64,000 bases of DNA from Nocardia flavorosea (GTDB lineage Bacteria; Actinomycetota; Actinomycetes; Mycobacteriales; Mycobacteriaceae), in the NCBI RefSeq assembly GCF_015477805.1, contig NZ_JADLQL010000001.1, forward strand, positions 1,922,001 through 1,986,000, in the 5' to 3' direction. The notes beneath the pieces are model-generated. The model was given only the letters and a program-made list of their open reading frames with translations, had not been told where the DNA came from and ran no database searches. Position 1 is the stretch's first letter. Each line of letters begins with the position of its first letter. Shown piece after piece: positions 9,450 to 20,378 of the stretch. The translations under genes and the position numbers were made by a program.

Positions 9450-9530
9450 GGCACTCCTCGGGTCGGCTGCCTGCTTTCTACACCGATAGAACAGTCGGCA
9501 CCAGTGTATTTCGGCTGGTCCAGGCGAATG

Positions 9531-9579
9531 CCCGGGTCTACCGGGCCGCCCGCCGCGACCTCGGCCCGGTAGACCCGGG
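9531..9579 (-). terminator. 17-bp perfect inverted repeat, likely terminator
   Basis: Arms CCCGGGTCTACCGGGCC and its exact complement flank a 15-nt loop. It lies downstream of the minus-strand THUMP-like gene (stop at 9736) and upstream of the GNAT gene, fitting a transcription terminator without a T-tract. A second, weaker repeat (ACCGGGCACAG/CTGTGCCGGT) lies at about 9633-9661. Confidence 0.55.
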
Positions 9580-9735
9580 TGACCTCGCCGGGAACAGCCC
9601 GCACAACCCGAGATCTCTCCGAGGATGCTGCGGCACCGGGCACAGCGCGCCCTGTGCCGGTACAACCGGCACGGAGCACCGACGCCGGAGACGGGCGCGG
9701 TGCGGATGAGATCACCGCGCAGCCGCCGGCGCAAC

Positions 9736-11139
9736 TCATCGGGACGCACGGCACAGAAAGGCAGCGGCGGTGCGGCCGATTCGGGTGACCACCAGTGTGT
9801 AGGGCTCGGAACCGCTGGGCTTGAGACGGCGACGCAGCGCGTCCGGGTCGGCGTCCACACCGCGCACCAGGATTTCCAGCGGCCCGCAGTTGCGGCGCCG
9901 GAGTTCGGACCGCAGGGTCTTCTCCCGGAATTCGAGCCGATCGACGATCCGGAAACCGCGGACACCGGCGGGCAGCCGGTCGCCGGTGAGATAGGCGATC
10001 CGGGGATCGAGCTGCCATAAGCCATGGCGGGCCGCGTAGTGCCGGACCAGCCCGGCACGGACCACCGCACCGTCCGGGTCGACGATCCACTCCCCCGGCG
10101 CCCGGTCCGGGATCTCATCGGGTTCGGCATCGGTGAGAGTGGTGATCGTGCCCGCCCCCGTGAGCACCGTGGCCCGGCGGGTGACACCCGGTTCACCTAA
10201 GCCCGGCGACCACAGACATGCTTCGCGGACCGCCCCGTCCAGCGAGACCACCTCGACCTCGCCGGGCCAGCCCAGCCGATCGAAATCCAGTCCCGGCGCA
10301 CATTTCACGGCCATATCCCGACCGGGATAGGCGGCCAGCAGATCCGGTAACGGCGGTTGCAGTGCGGCCGGGTCGAACGTGCGCTTACCGCCCGCCCGGC
10401 GAGCCGGGTCCGCGATGATCACCGTGCCGGCGGTACACGGCGCCAGCGCATCGGCGCGGACCACGAGCGTATTCGACAGTGTTGCTTCCGCCACGTTGCG
10501 AGGTTCCGGTTCCGGCGCGGTATCGGGTTCCGTTCCCGATGCGCTGCGAGATACGGCAGCCGAGCCTGGGTGCCCAGGAACCCACTCCGCATTCGGCGAC
10601 TCCGAAACCGATCGATCCGGCGCCGACTCGTTCCTTCCGTCCGTCTGCCCTGCGCTGGGCCGCGATACCGGCCAGTGCTCACCACGGGCAGCGGCCGAGA
10701 AGCGGGCCGACGCCGGGCGGGACAGGTTGTGCCGGGCCATGGCGAGCCGGACCGGATCGAGGTCACTGCCGACCACGCGGGGGCACACCCGCGCCAGCTC
10801 GACCAGTTCCGCGCCGATCGAGCAGGTCACATCGTGCACATCGCGGCCCGCCAGCCGGGCGGCGCGATGCCGTGCCACCAGAGTCGGGGTCGCTTGCTGG
10901 AGCGCGTCGTCGGTGAACAACCAATCCTGCGTTCCGGACAGCTTGGCCGCTGCCCGGCGGCGCAGGCGCACGGTTTCGATCAACGCGGGCGCCCGGTCCC
11001 CGTGCGCGCGGCGCACCGCCGCCACATCGGACAACTGTGAGGCCGCCGTGAGCTCCCGCTCCGCGACCTCGGCCAGCGCGGCCGCGCCCGGCGGCGACGC
11101 CAGATAGGCGATATCGGCCGCGCTGAAGCCGTACCCCAT
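9736..11139 (-). CDS. THUMP-like / class I methyltransferase-like protein, Rv3037c-like
   Basis: This 467-aa protein is the counterpart of M. tuberculosis Rv3037c. Residues about 100-140 hold a class I SAM-binding core (VHDVTCSIGAELVELA, VVGSDLDPVRLAMARHNL). A later VIIADPARRAGGKRTFDP is a DPPR-like motif, and the C-terminal 100 residues form the THUMP-like domain ending LVVTRIGRTAAAFLCRASR. Residues about 150-220 are a Ser/Pro/Glu-rich low-complexity insertion that I do not expect in the mycobacterial protein. Its start ATG directly follows the stop of the methyltransferase gene upstream (zero gap). The RNA or other substrate is not known. Confidence 0.8.
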   Translation of the reverse strand: MGYGFSAADIAYLASPPGAAALAEVAERELTAASQLSDVAAVRRAHGDRAPALIETVRLRRRAAAKLSGTQDWLFTDDALQQATPTLVARHRAARLAGRDVHDVTCSIGAELVELARVCPRVVGSDLDPVRLAMARHNLSRPASARFSAAARGEHWPVSRPSAGQTDGRNESAPDRSVSESPNAEWVPGHPGSAAVSRSASGTEPDTAPEPEPRNVAEATLSNTLVVRADALAPCTAGTVIIADPARRAGGKRTFDPAALQPPLPDLLAAYPGRDMAVKCAPGLDFDRLGWPGEVEVVSLDGAVREACLWSPGLGEPGVTRRATVLTGAGTITTLTDAEPDEIPDRAPGEWIVDPDGAVVRAGLVRHYAARHGLWQLDPRIAYLTGDRLPAGVRGFRIVDRLEFREKTLRSELRRRNCGPLEILVRGVDADPDALRRRLKPSGSEPYTLVVTRIGRTAAAFLCRASR

Positions 11140-12114
11140 CTACTTGCCGGCGGCCGGCTTCACCCCGGTGATCATGGCGTTGTAGAAGAACTGGCGCGGA
11201 ACCACCCGGCGCATCACGTTCTCGTCCACCCAGCTGAGCCCGAGCCACGCCCGGTACATCGCCATCCGGTAACCCCAGGTGAGCTTCTCGTCGGGCACCG
11301 CGGCCTCGAACGTGCGCACCGGCCAGCCCCACAGGGCGGCGGCGAATTCCTCGGTCTGCGCGGCCACGTCCACGGCGCCCGCCGAACGGGCCATCTCCTC
11401 GAGCTGGGTGGGATCGAAGGTGTGCAGATCGACCACGGCCTCGAGGGCCGCGGCCCGCGACGACTCGTCCAGTTCCTCCTGCGGCCGGCGCCAATCCCGC
11501 AGGAACGGGAGCTTGGTGATGGCGGTGGTGGCCTTCCAGGTGATGTTGCCCAGGTTGCGGGCGTAGAAGTTGCCGATGGTGGTGGGTTCACCGGCGAAGA
11601 CGAACCGGCCGCCCGGCTTCAGCACCCGCAGGCATTCCCGCAGCGACTGTTCGACGTCGGGGATGTGGTGCAGCACCGCGTGACCGACCACCAGGTCGAA
11701 GGTGTCGTCGTCGTAGGGGATGGTTTCGGCGTCCGCCACCCGGCCGTCCACATCCAGGCCCAGATGCTCGGCGTTACGCAGCGCGACCTTCACCATGCCG
11801 GGCGACAGATCGGTCACCGAACCGGTCTTCGCGATACCGGACTGCATCAGATTCAGCAAGAAGAAACCGGTTCCGCAACCCAGCTCCAGGGCCCGCTCGT
11901 ACGGCAGATCCGCCTCGCCGACCGCGGCGTCGAACCGGCCGCGGGCGTATTCGATACAGCGTTCGTCATAGGAGATCGACCATTTGTCGTCGTAGGTCTC
12001 CGCTTCCCAGTCGTGGTAGAGCACCTGGGCGAGCTTGGTGTCGGAGAATGCTGCTTCGACCTCGGCGGCGGTGGCGTGCGGATGTGGTGCGGGGTCGTCG
12101 GGGCGTACCGTCAT
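11140..12114 (-). CDS. SAM-dependent methyltransferase, Rv3038c-like
   Basis: This 324-aa protein has a class I Rossmann methyltransferase domain in residues about 75-190: ALELGCGTGFFLLNL is motif I, VTDLSPGMVKVA the acidic loop, and FDLVVGHAVLHHIPD the motif after strand 4, then LRVLKPGGRFVFAGEP. A C-terminal 120-residue extension ends VVPRQFFYNAMITGVKPA. Length and order match M. tuberculosis Rv3038c. MTVRPDDPAP is chosen as start; the frame runs 18 codons further without support. It abuts the THUMP-like gene and is probably co-transcribed with it. The substrate is unknown. Confidence 0.85.
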   Translation of the reverse strand: MTVRPDDPAPHPHATAAEVEAAFSDTKLAQVLYHDWEAETYDDKWSISYDERCIEYARGRFDAAVGEADLPYERALELGCGTGFFLLNLMQSGIAKTGSVTDLSPGMVKVALRNAEHLGLDVDGRVADAETIPYDDDTFDLVVGHAVLHHIPDVEQSLRECLRVLKPGGRFVFAGEPTTIGNFYARNLGNITWKATTAITKLPFLRDWRRPQEELDESSRAAALEAVVDLHTFDPTQLEEMARSAGAVDVAAQTEEFAAALWGWPVRTFEAAVPDEKLTWGYRMAMYRAWLGLSWVDENVMRRVVPRQFFYNAMITGVKPAAGK

Positions 12115-12255
12115 GGTCGGAGAGCCTAATGGGTGCTGCTGGGCGGAGCCCATCCGCAGTCCGCGCACGGCCGGAGCGAAGGCGGAGGTATCGCCTATCC
12201 TCTGCTTCCGGGTGGTTCGATACCACCGGGTGGGTCCGGGTGGCCCATGCCTCGC

Positions 12256-13044
12256 TCAGGTGCCGGTGAACTCGGCGGACCCCGGCCCGTCCCGCAGGTA
12301 GGACCGTGTTCCCAGGCGTTGATCGGCGGTATCGAACAGCTGCACCCATTCGGCACGGGCCCGTTCGCAGCCGTGCTCTCCCGCTTCGAATACCGCTTTG
12401 GCCGCCGCCAGCGCGCGGGCCGGTCCGGTGACGAACTGCCGGGCCCAGGTGATCGCCGATTCGAGCACATCGTCGGGGGCGACCACCTGATCCACCAGAC
12501 CCAGTCGCGCGGCCTCGTCGGGTTCGACGAAACGCCCCGTGTAGACGAGATCCTTGGCGGCGCCGGGTCCGATCAGCGACGACAGCCGGTGGATACCGGC
12601 GAGCGGGATCATCCCGGTGCCGATCTGCGGAAGGCCGAGTTTCACGTTGTCACCGATGATCCGCCGGTCCGCGCCCAGCGCGAGTTCCAACCCGGCGCCG
12701 AGCGCATACCCGCTGATCGCCGCGACCGTAGGCTGCGGGACCCGGGCCAGGCAGCCCAGGGCCGTCTGTAGATCGGCGGCCATGGCGGCGGCCTGTTGCG
12801 CCGGAAGGCCGGCGAGTTCGGCCAGATCGTCACCCGCGCAGAACACCCGCTCGTCGCCGTAGACCACCAGCGCCGCGATACCGGAATCCGCGCCGCAGGC
12901 CGCGGCGGCTGCGGCGATCTCCCGGATCAACTGGGTGCCGAGCAGGTTCAGCGGCGGCCGGGCGATCCGCAGCACCGCCACGCAGCGACCGGAGCCGCCC
13001 GCGTGGTCGGGTTCGAGCCGGGACAGGGATACGAATTCGGCCAT
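12256..13044 (-). CDS. echA17: Enoyl-CoA hydratase/isomerase family protein
   Basis: This 262-aa crotonase-superfamily protein corresponds in position to M. tuberculosis echA17 (Rv3039c). FCAGDDLAELAGLPAQQA contains the oxyanion-hole Ala-Gly-Asp, and ISGYALGAGLELALGADRR is the second hallmark; LGLPQIGTGMIPLAGIHRL supplies the third. The usual catalytic Glu position is occupied within LPQIGTGMIPLAGI by other residues, so hydratase activity is not certain. ATG at 13044 is the natural start although the open frame extends to 13497 through the NUDIX gene region. A role in fatty-acid breakdown is likely. Confidence 0.85.
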   Translation of the reverse strand: MAEFVSLSRLEPDHAGGSGRCVAVLRIARPPLNLLGTQLIREIAAAAAACGADSGIAALVVYGDERVFCAGDDLAELAGLPAQQAAAMAADLQTALGCLARVPQPTVAAISGYALGAGLELALGADRRIIGDNVKLGLPQIGTGMIPLAGIHRLSSLIGPGAAKDLVYTGRFVEPDEAARLGLVDQVVAPDDVLESAITWARQFVTGPARALAAAKAVFEAGEHGCERARAEWVQLFDTADQRLGTRSYLRDGPGSAEFTGT

Positions 13045-13055
13045 GGGCCGATACG

Positions 13056-13961
13056 CTACCGGGCGCCCGAACCGGCGCCGCCGCGCCCGGAACCACCCAG
13101 CAGCGAAGGGTCGGTATCGCGCATCCCTTTCGACCCCTGTAGCCGCGACGCATCCGGTATATCCGCGAAATAGCTCATGTTGTCGGGGAATTTCAGCAGC
13201 ATCTTCCCGTCCACCTCGCCGAATTCCGGCTGGATCGGTGCGATCGGGGGTTCGGCGGCGAGGATCTGCGCGGTACCGGGGTAGTCGCCGAGCGAGGTCA
13301 GCTGCGACCAGGTCGGCGGCAGCAGCACCTGTTCGCCGGCTTTCCAGGTGGCCAGCGCGGCGGCCGGGGTGGACCAGTGCACGCCGTCGGATTCCGAGGT
13401 CGCCCCGTCGGCCAGCTGACCCGCGGGCAGCAGCGCGACGAAGAAGTGGGTGTCGTAGCGGCGGCGCTCCACAGTCGGGGTGATCCACCGCGCCCACGGC
13501 CGCAGCAGATCGGCGCGCAGCACCAGCTTCTCCTCGGCCAGGAACTCGGCCAGCGTCAGATCACGGCCCTCGATCCGTTCCCGCTGCCGCCGGTAACCGG
13601 TGGTATCGGCGACCACCGTATCGGCGGTGGGACCGGCCAGCAGAACCCCGCACTCTTCGAAGGTCTCCCGCACCGCCGCGCAGACGAGCGCCTTGGCCCG
13701 CCCCTCGGATATCCCGAATCGCTGCCCCCACCAGCTCGGCGCCGGCCCGGCCCAGTCGATATCGACCTCCGCGTCCACCGGGTCCACCCGGCCGCCGGGG
13801 AAAGCTGTCATCCCGGCCGCGAATTCCATCGCCCCGGCCCGCCGCTGCAGGAAGACCTCGGGACCGTCCACACCGTCACGCACCAGCATCACCGTCGACG
13901 CGTCCTTGGCCTCGGGCACATCGGCAGGTTCCGGCACAGTCGTCTCACTCACACGTGGCAC
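13056..13961 (-). CDS. NUDIX hydrolase, Rv3040c-like
   Basis: This 301-aa protein has the N-terminal NUDIX half DASTVMLVRDGVDGPEVFLQ, a GMTAFPGGRVDP turn and the catalytic helix AAVRETFEECGVLLAG (RE-xx-EE-x-G). As in NUDT19-type enzymes the box is split by an insertion of about 35 residues between the glycine loop and the helix, and a long C-terminal domain follows. These enzymes cleave nucleoside diphosphates or CoA derivatives, which fits the neighbouring crotonase. The start is GTG, at 13961 or 13952; neither has a clear ribosome site, so a leaderless message is possible. Confidence 0.85.
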   Translation of the reverse strand: MPRVSETTVPEPADVPEAKDASTVMLVRDGVDGPEVFLQRRAGAMEFAAGMTAFPGGRVDPVDAEVDIDWAGPAPSWWGQRFGISEGRAKALVCAAVRETFEECGVLLAGPTADTVVADTTGYRRQRERIEGRDLTLAEFLAEEKLVLRADLLRPWARWITPTVERRRYDTHFFVALLPAGQLADGATSESDGVHWSTPAAALATWKAGEQVLLPPTWSQLTSLGDYPGTAQILAAEPPIAPIQPEFGEVDGKMLLKFPDNMSYFADIPDASRLQGSKGMRDTDPSLLGGSGRGGAGSGAR

Positions 13962-13991
13962 ACTAATCGTGGGATGAACAGACCGTCCATC

Positions 13992-14312
13992 TCACCCCGG
14001 GCCGAGGCGCAGATAGTTGTTGATGACCGAATCGAGCCGCGTCATATCGTCGAGTGAAAGATAATCGACGGGATCCCCGACCAAGTACCGGGCGTCGATC
14101 GAGCGCACCTGGTCGACCAGCAATCGCGTAGCTGTGCCGGCAATAGTCACCTCCAGGCGCGAGCGCGCAGGCGCGGCGCTCGTCGATGACGGCACTACAG
14201 TGACCATCGACCAGTTGGTGCGTGACAGAACCACTCCATAACGTCGGCCACGCTGCTCATGTCCACGCTTGGCGTCACCGAGGTCGATGCGGTAGACCAT
14301 TCCACGGATCAC
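13992..14312 (-). CDS. MazF/PemK-type toxin
   Basis: This 106-aa protein shows the compact PemK/MazF fold order: GMVYRIDLGDAKRGHEQRGR, then YGVVLSRTNW, VTVVPSSTSAAPA and LLVDQVRSIDARYL. Family members are sequence-specific endoribonucleases that cut mRNA or tRNA. Its GTG start overlaps the antitoxin stop by 4 nt; an ATG at 14300 (MVYRIDLG) is an alternative start. The pair is inserted between two genes (NUDIX and ABC ATPase) that are neighbours in M. tuberculosis, indicating acquisition. Confidence 0.8.
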   Translation of the reverse strand: MIRGMVYRIDLGDAKRGHEQRGRRYGVVLSRTNWSMVTVVPSSTSAAPARSRLEVTIAGTATRLLVDQVRSIDARYLVGDPVDYLSLDDMTRLDSVINNYLRLGPG

Positions 14313-14512
14313 CAGGCATCGGGTTCTGCGTTGAGATCCTCACCGACAGCTTCGATGCGGTCGGCATCGGCCTGCATCTCCTCCTGCCAACGTTCCCGGC
14401 GCAACACTCGTAGGGCATGACGCAGCACATCACTGGTCGTCTCACCCTCACGCATCAATTCTTGGACGAGCGCTTGATCTTCCGCAGTGGCACGGAAAGC
14501 GATGGTGCTCAT
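14309..14512 (-). CDS. Ribbon-helix-helix antitoxin for the MazF-type toxin
   Basis: This 67-aa acidic protein begins MSTIAFRATAEDQALVQELM, the strand-helix pattern of a ribbon-helix-helix DNA-binding antitoxin, followed by TTSDVLRHALRVLRRERW and an acidic tail that would wrap the toxin. It lies directly upstream of the toxin with a 4-nt overlap, so it is made first and probably represses its own promoter. The sequence just upstream (about 14520-14545) is AT-rich for this region, as expected for that promoter. Confidence 0.8.
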   Translation of the reverse strand: MSTIAFRATAEDQALVQELMREGETTSDVLRHALRVLRRERWQEEMQADADRIEAVGEDLNAEPDAW

Positions 14513-14559
14513 ACCGGCAGTCTACGTCTGTTTTACAATTGTGCAACATTCGGTGGCGG

Positions 14560-15393
14560 TCAGCGGGAGCGGTGCCGGCCCAGGCGGCGGGCGCGGCGGG
14601 CGAAGTAGCGGTCGTCGATCCGGTCCAGGGCGATCGATTGGCGGAACGCCTCGCTGAGGTTCTCGGCGGTCAGCACATCGTCCAGCAGGCCCTGTTTCAC
14701 GACCTCGCCCTCACTGAGCAACATGCAGTGGGTGAAACCGGGCGGGATCTCCTCCACGTGGTGGGTGACCAGAACCAGGGCCGGCGCGTCGGGGTCGGCG
14801 GCGAGATCACCGAGGCTTTCCACCAACTCCTCGCGACCACCGAGATCCACCCCCGCGGCCGGTTCGTCGAGCAGCAGCAGTTCCGGATCGGTCATCAGGG
14901 CGCGCGCGATCAGGACCCGTTTGCGTTCGCCCTCCGAGAGCGTGCCGTAGGTGCGGTCCAGAAGGTGTTCCGCACCCAGGCTTTCCAGCATATCGATCGC
15001 GCGATCGGTATCCATATCGTCGTACTTCTCGCGCCACCGGCCGAGGACCGCATACCCCGCGGAGACGACCAGATCGGCCACCCGTTCCTCGGGCGGGATC
15101 CGGGCCGCCAGCGCCGCCGAGGACAACCCGATCCGCGGCCGCAGTTCGCTGATATTCGTCCGGCCGAGACGTTCGCCCAGGACATACGCGGCCCCGTAGG
15201 AGGGGTGGGTTTCCGCGGCCGCGATCTGCAGCAGCGATGTCTTACCGGCCCCGTTGGGCCCCAGTATCACCCAGCGTTCGTCGAGTTCGACCTGCCAGGT
15301 GACGGGCCCGACGAGAGCGTGCCCGTTGCGGCGGATGGAAACGTTGGTGAAGTCGATGAGCAAATCTGGATCGGGGTGCGCCACGGCCTCCAT
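14560..15393 (-). CDS. ABC transporter ATP-binding protein, Rv3041c-like
   Basis: This 277-aa protein has one complete ABC ATPase: Walker A LGPNGAGKTS (about residues 44-51), signature LSEGERKRVLIARAL, Walker B LLLLDEPAAGVD and switch His in LVTHHVEE. It starts at ATG 15393 (MEAVAHPDPD); the frame extends upstream without a ribosome site. No permease gene is adjacent, as with M. tuberculosis Rv3041c, so it may act as a soluble ABC protein or pair with a distant permease. Confidence 0.85.
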   Translation of the reverse strand: MEAVAHPDPDLLIDFTNVSIRRNGHALVGPVTWQVELDERWVILGPNGAGKTSLLQIAAAETHPSYGAAYVLGERLGRTNISELRPRIGLSSAALAARIPPEERVADLVVSAGYAVLGRWREKYDDMDTDRAIDMLESLGAEHLLDRTYGTLSEGERKRVLIARALMTDPELLLLDEPAAGVDLGGREELVESLGDLAADPDAPALVLVTHHVEEIPPGFTHCMLLSEGEVVKQGLLDDVLTAENLSEAFRQSIALDRIDDRYFARRARRLGRHRSR

Positions 15394-15431
15394 CTTGTCT
15401 CGAGACGTACTCGGTCGCGGCACCGGGCACG

Positions 15432-16268
15432 CTACCGCTGGCCGAGTCGCGCGGGGCGGGTGGCGATCACCGTGGTCGAGCCGGGGGCCACCTCGGTGAA
15501 ACCCGCATCGCGCACCGCGGTCGCGGCGCTGCGCGCCACCGCGCTGCGCAGCATCTCCCATTCCTCGGGTTCGGCTTCGCGGACCGCACAGGCGAATCCG
15601 CGTTGCGCCCAGTCCCGCGCCTGCTCCACGGGCAGTGCGCCGGCGAACAGCATGCTCGCATGCCCGACCTGTGCGGCGGCCTTACCGACCGTCATCCCCA
15701 GCGCGGCGTTCACCCAGAACACCGGCACATCCAGCGGCACCGGACCCGGATCGTCGGATTCCAGGTCGGTACCGCCGATCTGGAGCCGCCGGATCCGCGG
15801 ATCCACCGCCCCCACCGGCCCGGGCACCAGCGCCCGCACCAGCGCCCCACCGCTTTCTACGGTCACCCCGGGCACCTCGTTCGCGGCCGCCCACTGTGCG
15901 CCCCGCGCCCGCCGGGCGACCTTCCGGATCCGCGACCGCTTCCACGCCAGATACGGCTGCTCCCATTCACCCCCGGCGCCCACCCGCGGGTCCAGGCACA
16001 GCGCCACCGCCGCACCGGCCGCTGCGGCGAGCAGATCACTGCGCGCCGGCGGATCGGTCTTGGGCAGATGCAACACCATCTGCATGGCCTGTACCTGAGC
16101 GGGATCGTCGGGATCTCCCGAACCCCCGTAACCCGCGGCGAGTTCCGCGTGGCGCTCGGAAAACCCTGGGTCACCGAAGAAATCGGCACCCGGGTCCGGC
16201 GGCGGGTCAACCACCCCGTCCCATTCGTGACCGCGCGCCACCACATCCGCGCCGCTATCCGGCAGCAT
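15432..16268 (-). CDS. Pth2-like peptidyl-tRNA hydrolase domain protein
   Basis: This is a 278-aa protein. Its C-terminal third has VFWVNAALGMTVGKAAAQVGHAS, the Lys-containing GK-AAQ-HA signature of the Pth2 peptidyl-tRNA hydrolase fold, and it ends with TTVIATRPARL, the usual last strand. The N-terminal 150 residues are variable. The start is ATG 16268 with GGAGG 9 nt before it, or the GTG three bases earlier. Whether it releases peptidyl-tRNA in vivo is not shown by the sequence. It lies between the ABC ATPase and serB on the same strand. Confidence 0.65.
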   Translation of the reverse strand: MLPDSGADVVARGHEWDGVVDPPPDPGADFFGDPGFSERHAELAAGYGGSGDPDDPAQVQAMQMVLHLPKTDPPARSDLLAAAAGAAVALCLDPRVGAGGEWEQPYLAWKRSRIRKVARRARGAQWAAANEVPGVTVESGGALVRALVPGPVGAVDPRIRRLQIGGTDLESDDPGPVPLDVPVFWVNAALGMTVGKAAAQVGHASMLFAGALPVEQARDWAQRGFACAVREAEPEEWEMLRSAVARSAATAVRDAGFTEVAPGSTTVIATRPARLGQR

Positions 16269-16465
16269 CACACAAAGCCTCCAAGCACCCGACCAACACC
16301 GGGCGACAGCCTACCTACGCGCCTACGTCCCGCCTGCCGTGGTCCTCCACTCCGGTGGCGCAGGTGCACACCGGGCGCCGCAACCGGGCACCCGGAACAT
16401 GTGGAAATTCCCGCGCGGATCCCCACTCGACCAGCACCGCTGCTGAGTCTTACGAGGCCCGGAAA

Positions 16466-16502
16466 GGTTTCGGCCCGAAACCCGCGCCGCCGCAAGCGGC
16501 GC
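16466..16502 (-). terminator. Tandem hairpins after serB
   Basis: Two adjacent hairpins follow the serB stop: GCGCCGC/GCGGCGC with a 5-nt loop (16484-16502) and GGTTTCG/CGAAACC with a 3-nt loop (16466-16482). Position and tandem arrangement suggest a terminator; there is no T-tract. Confidence 0.45.
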
Positions 16503-16514
16503 CGGAAAATACAG

Positions 16515-18158
<1,644 letters not shown>

Positions 18159-19907
18159 TCAGGATTTGACCAGCTTCTTCTCCACTTCGGGATCGTGATG
18201 TTTGGCTTCACCGCTGAGCCCGACGTGCGCTTCCGTGCGCATCCGCTCGATCATATGCGGATAGTGCAGTTCGAAGGCGGGACGTTCGGACCGGATCCGC
18301 GGCAGTTCGTAGAAGTTGTGCCGCGGCGGCGGGCAGCTGGTGGCCCATTCCAGGGAGTTGCCGTAGCCCCACGGATCGTCCACCGTCACCACTTCGCCGT
18401 AGCGGTAGCTCTTGAAGACGTTCCACAGGAACGGCAGCATCGAGGCGCCGAGGATGAAGGCGCCGATGGTGGAGACGGTGTTCAGCGTGGTGAACCCGTC
18501 ACCGGCCTGGTAGTCGGCGTAGCGGCGGGGCATACCTTCCGCACCCAGCCAGTGCTGCACCAGGAAGGTGAGGTGGAAACCGATGAAGGTGGTCCAGAAG
18601 TGCCACTTCGCGAGGCGTTCGTCCAGCATGCGGCCGGTCATCTTCGGGAACCAGAAGTAGATACCGGCGTAGGTGGCGAACACGATGGTGCCGAAGAGCA
18701 CGTAGTGGAAGTGCGCGACCACGAAGTAGGAGTCGGTGACGTGGAAGTCCAGCGGCGGGCTGGCCAGGATGACACCCGACAGACCACCGAACAGGAAGGT
18801 GACGAGGAAGCCCACCGAGAACAACATCGGTGATTCGAACGTCAATTGCCCCTTCCACATGGTGCCGATCCAGTTGAAGAACTTCACACCGGTCGGGACC
18901 GCGATCAGGAAGGTCATGAACGAGAAGTACGGCAGCAACACCGCGCCGGTGGCGTACATATGGTGCGCCCATACGGCGATGGACAGGGCCGCGATACCGA
19001 GGGTCGCGTAGACCAGGGTGGTGTAGCCGAAGATCGGTTTCCGGCTGAACACCGGGAAGATCTCGGAGACGATACCGAAGAACGGCAACGCGATGATGTA
19101 CACCTCGGGATGCCCGAAGAACCAGAACAGGTGCTGGTAGAGCAGGATGCCGCCGGTGCCTGGATCGTAGATGTGGCCACCCAGGTGCCGGTCGTAGAAC
19201 AACCCCAGCAGAGCGGCGGTCAGCAGCGGGAACGCGAGCAGTACCAGCACGCTGGTGACGGCGATGTTCCAGGTGAAGATCGGCATCCGGAACATGGTCA
19301 TACCCGGAGCGCGGAGGCAGACCACGGTCGTCAGCATGTTCACACCACCGAGGATGGTGCCCAGACCGGAGACGGCCAGGCCCATGATCCACAGATCGGT
19401 GCCGACACCCGGCGAATGCAGGATATCGGTGAGCGGTACGTACGCCGTCCAGCCGAAGTCGGCGGCGCCGCCCGGGGTGATGAAGCCCGCGGTCGCCATG
19501 GTGGCGCCGAACGCGTACAGCCAGTAACTGAAGGCGTTCAGTCGCGGGAAGGCGACGTCGGGGGCGCCGATCTGCAGCGGCAGGATGATGTTGGCGAAAC
19601 CGAACACGATCGCGGTCGCATAGAACAGCAGCATGATCGTGCCGTGCATGGTGAACAGCTGGTTGAACTGCTCCGGCGAAAGGAACTGCAGGCCCGGGCG
19701 AGCGAGCTCACCGCGCATCATCAGCGCCATCAGGCCGCCGATGAGGAAGAACGCCATCGAGGTGGTCAAGTACATGACACCCAGGACCTTCGGGTCCGTG
19801 GTTGTCACCGCCTTGTATATGAACGACCCCTTCGGCCCCAATCGTGCCGGAAATGGCCGAGTCGCTTCCACCCCCTGCGGGACTGGCTTGGGCTCTACGG
19901 CAGTCAC
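18159..19907 (-). CDS. ctaD: Cytochrome c oxidase subunit I (aa3 type)
   Basis: This 582-aa integral membrane protein carries heme a and the heme a3-CuB centre where oxygen is reduced and protons are pumped. Twelve membrane helices can be traced. Metal-ligand regions are visible: [12 protein letters not shown] (low-spin heme His), [15 protein letters not shown] (CuB His and cross-linked Tyr), WAHHMYATG (CuB His pair) and [15 protein letters not shown] (heme His pair). GTG 19907 preceded by AGGAGG is the start, although the open frame reaches 19985. The gene is single here, with other oxidase subunits elsewhere, as in M. tuberculosis. Confidence 0.95.
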   Translation of the reverse strand: MTAVEPKPVPQGVEATRPFPARLGPKGSFIYKAVTTTDPKVLGVMYLTTSMAFFLIGGLMALMMRGELARPGLQFLSPEQFNQLFTMHGTIMLLFYATAIVFGFANIILPLQIGAPDVAFPRLNAFSYWLYAFGATMATAGFITPGGAADFGWTAYVPLTDILHSPGVGTDLWIMGLAVSGLGTILGGVNMLTTVVCLRAPGMTMFRMPIFTWNIAVTSVLVLLAFPLLTAALLGLFYDRHLGGHIYDPGTGGILLYQHLFWFFGHPEVYIIALPFFGIVSEIFPVFSRKPIFGYTTLVYATLGIAALSIAVWAHHMYATGAVLLPYFSFMTFLIAVPTGVKFFNWIGTMWKGQLTFESPMLFSVGFLVTFLFGGLSGVILASPPLDFHVTDSYFVVAHFHYVLFGTIVFATYAGIYFWFPKMTGRMLDERLAKWHFWTTFIGFHLTFLVQHWLGAEGMPRRYADYQAGDGFTTLNTVSTIGAFILGASMLPFLWNVFKSYRYGEVVTVDDPWGYGNSLEWATSCPPPRHNFYELPRIRSERPAFELHYPHMIERMRTEAHVGLSGEAKHHDPEVEKKLVKS

Positions 19908-20378
19908 TGATCCTCCTGAAGGTGCCTTTAGGTCGCTCCGCAGGCTCCACTGTTTGCCCGCTGCCCCGTCGCGCGGGGCAGCCAACGGTTAGCTTGCGCT
20001 TCTCGAATCGTAAACCGTCCGCCGAACGGCGTCCGAACGGGTCCTACTCTGTGTCGTACTACCGGCTCGGCCGGTACCGGATCGAGGGGCGCGAAGTATG
20101 CCGTTCCACGGACCTACCGGGGCATCGTCTCACCGGGACAGCGGGCCGAAGCCCGGCTGGATACCGCACACCACGCGCCCGCGCCGCCGGCCCCGCGTTC
20201 CTCCGGCAGGCCGGCAACCCGCACGTTATGAGCTTCCTGCGCACAGCCCTGATCCGCCGGCCGCACCTCGTCGCACACCGGCTTCCGGCAGGCCGGTTGT
20301 TCGCAGGTGGCGCACGAAGGACAGCGCCCGGCAGGCGCTGGCGCGCAGCGGATCCGGTGGGCATGTACCCTTCCCGGC
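19908..20378. other. Divergent ctaD/fecB promoter region
   Basis: These 471 bases between two divergent starts hold no convincing gene; the open frames are shadows. Both promoters must lie here but I cannot place boxes reliably. Confidence 0.5.
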
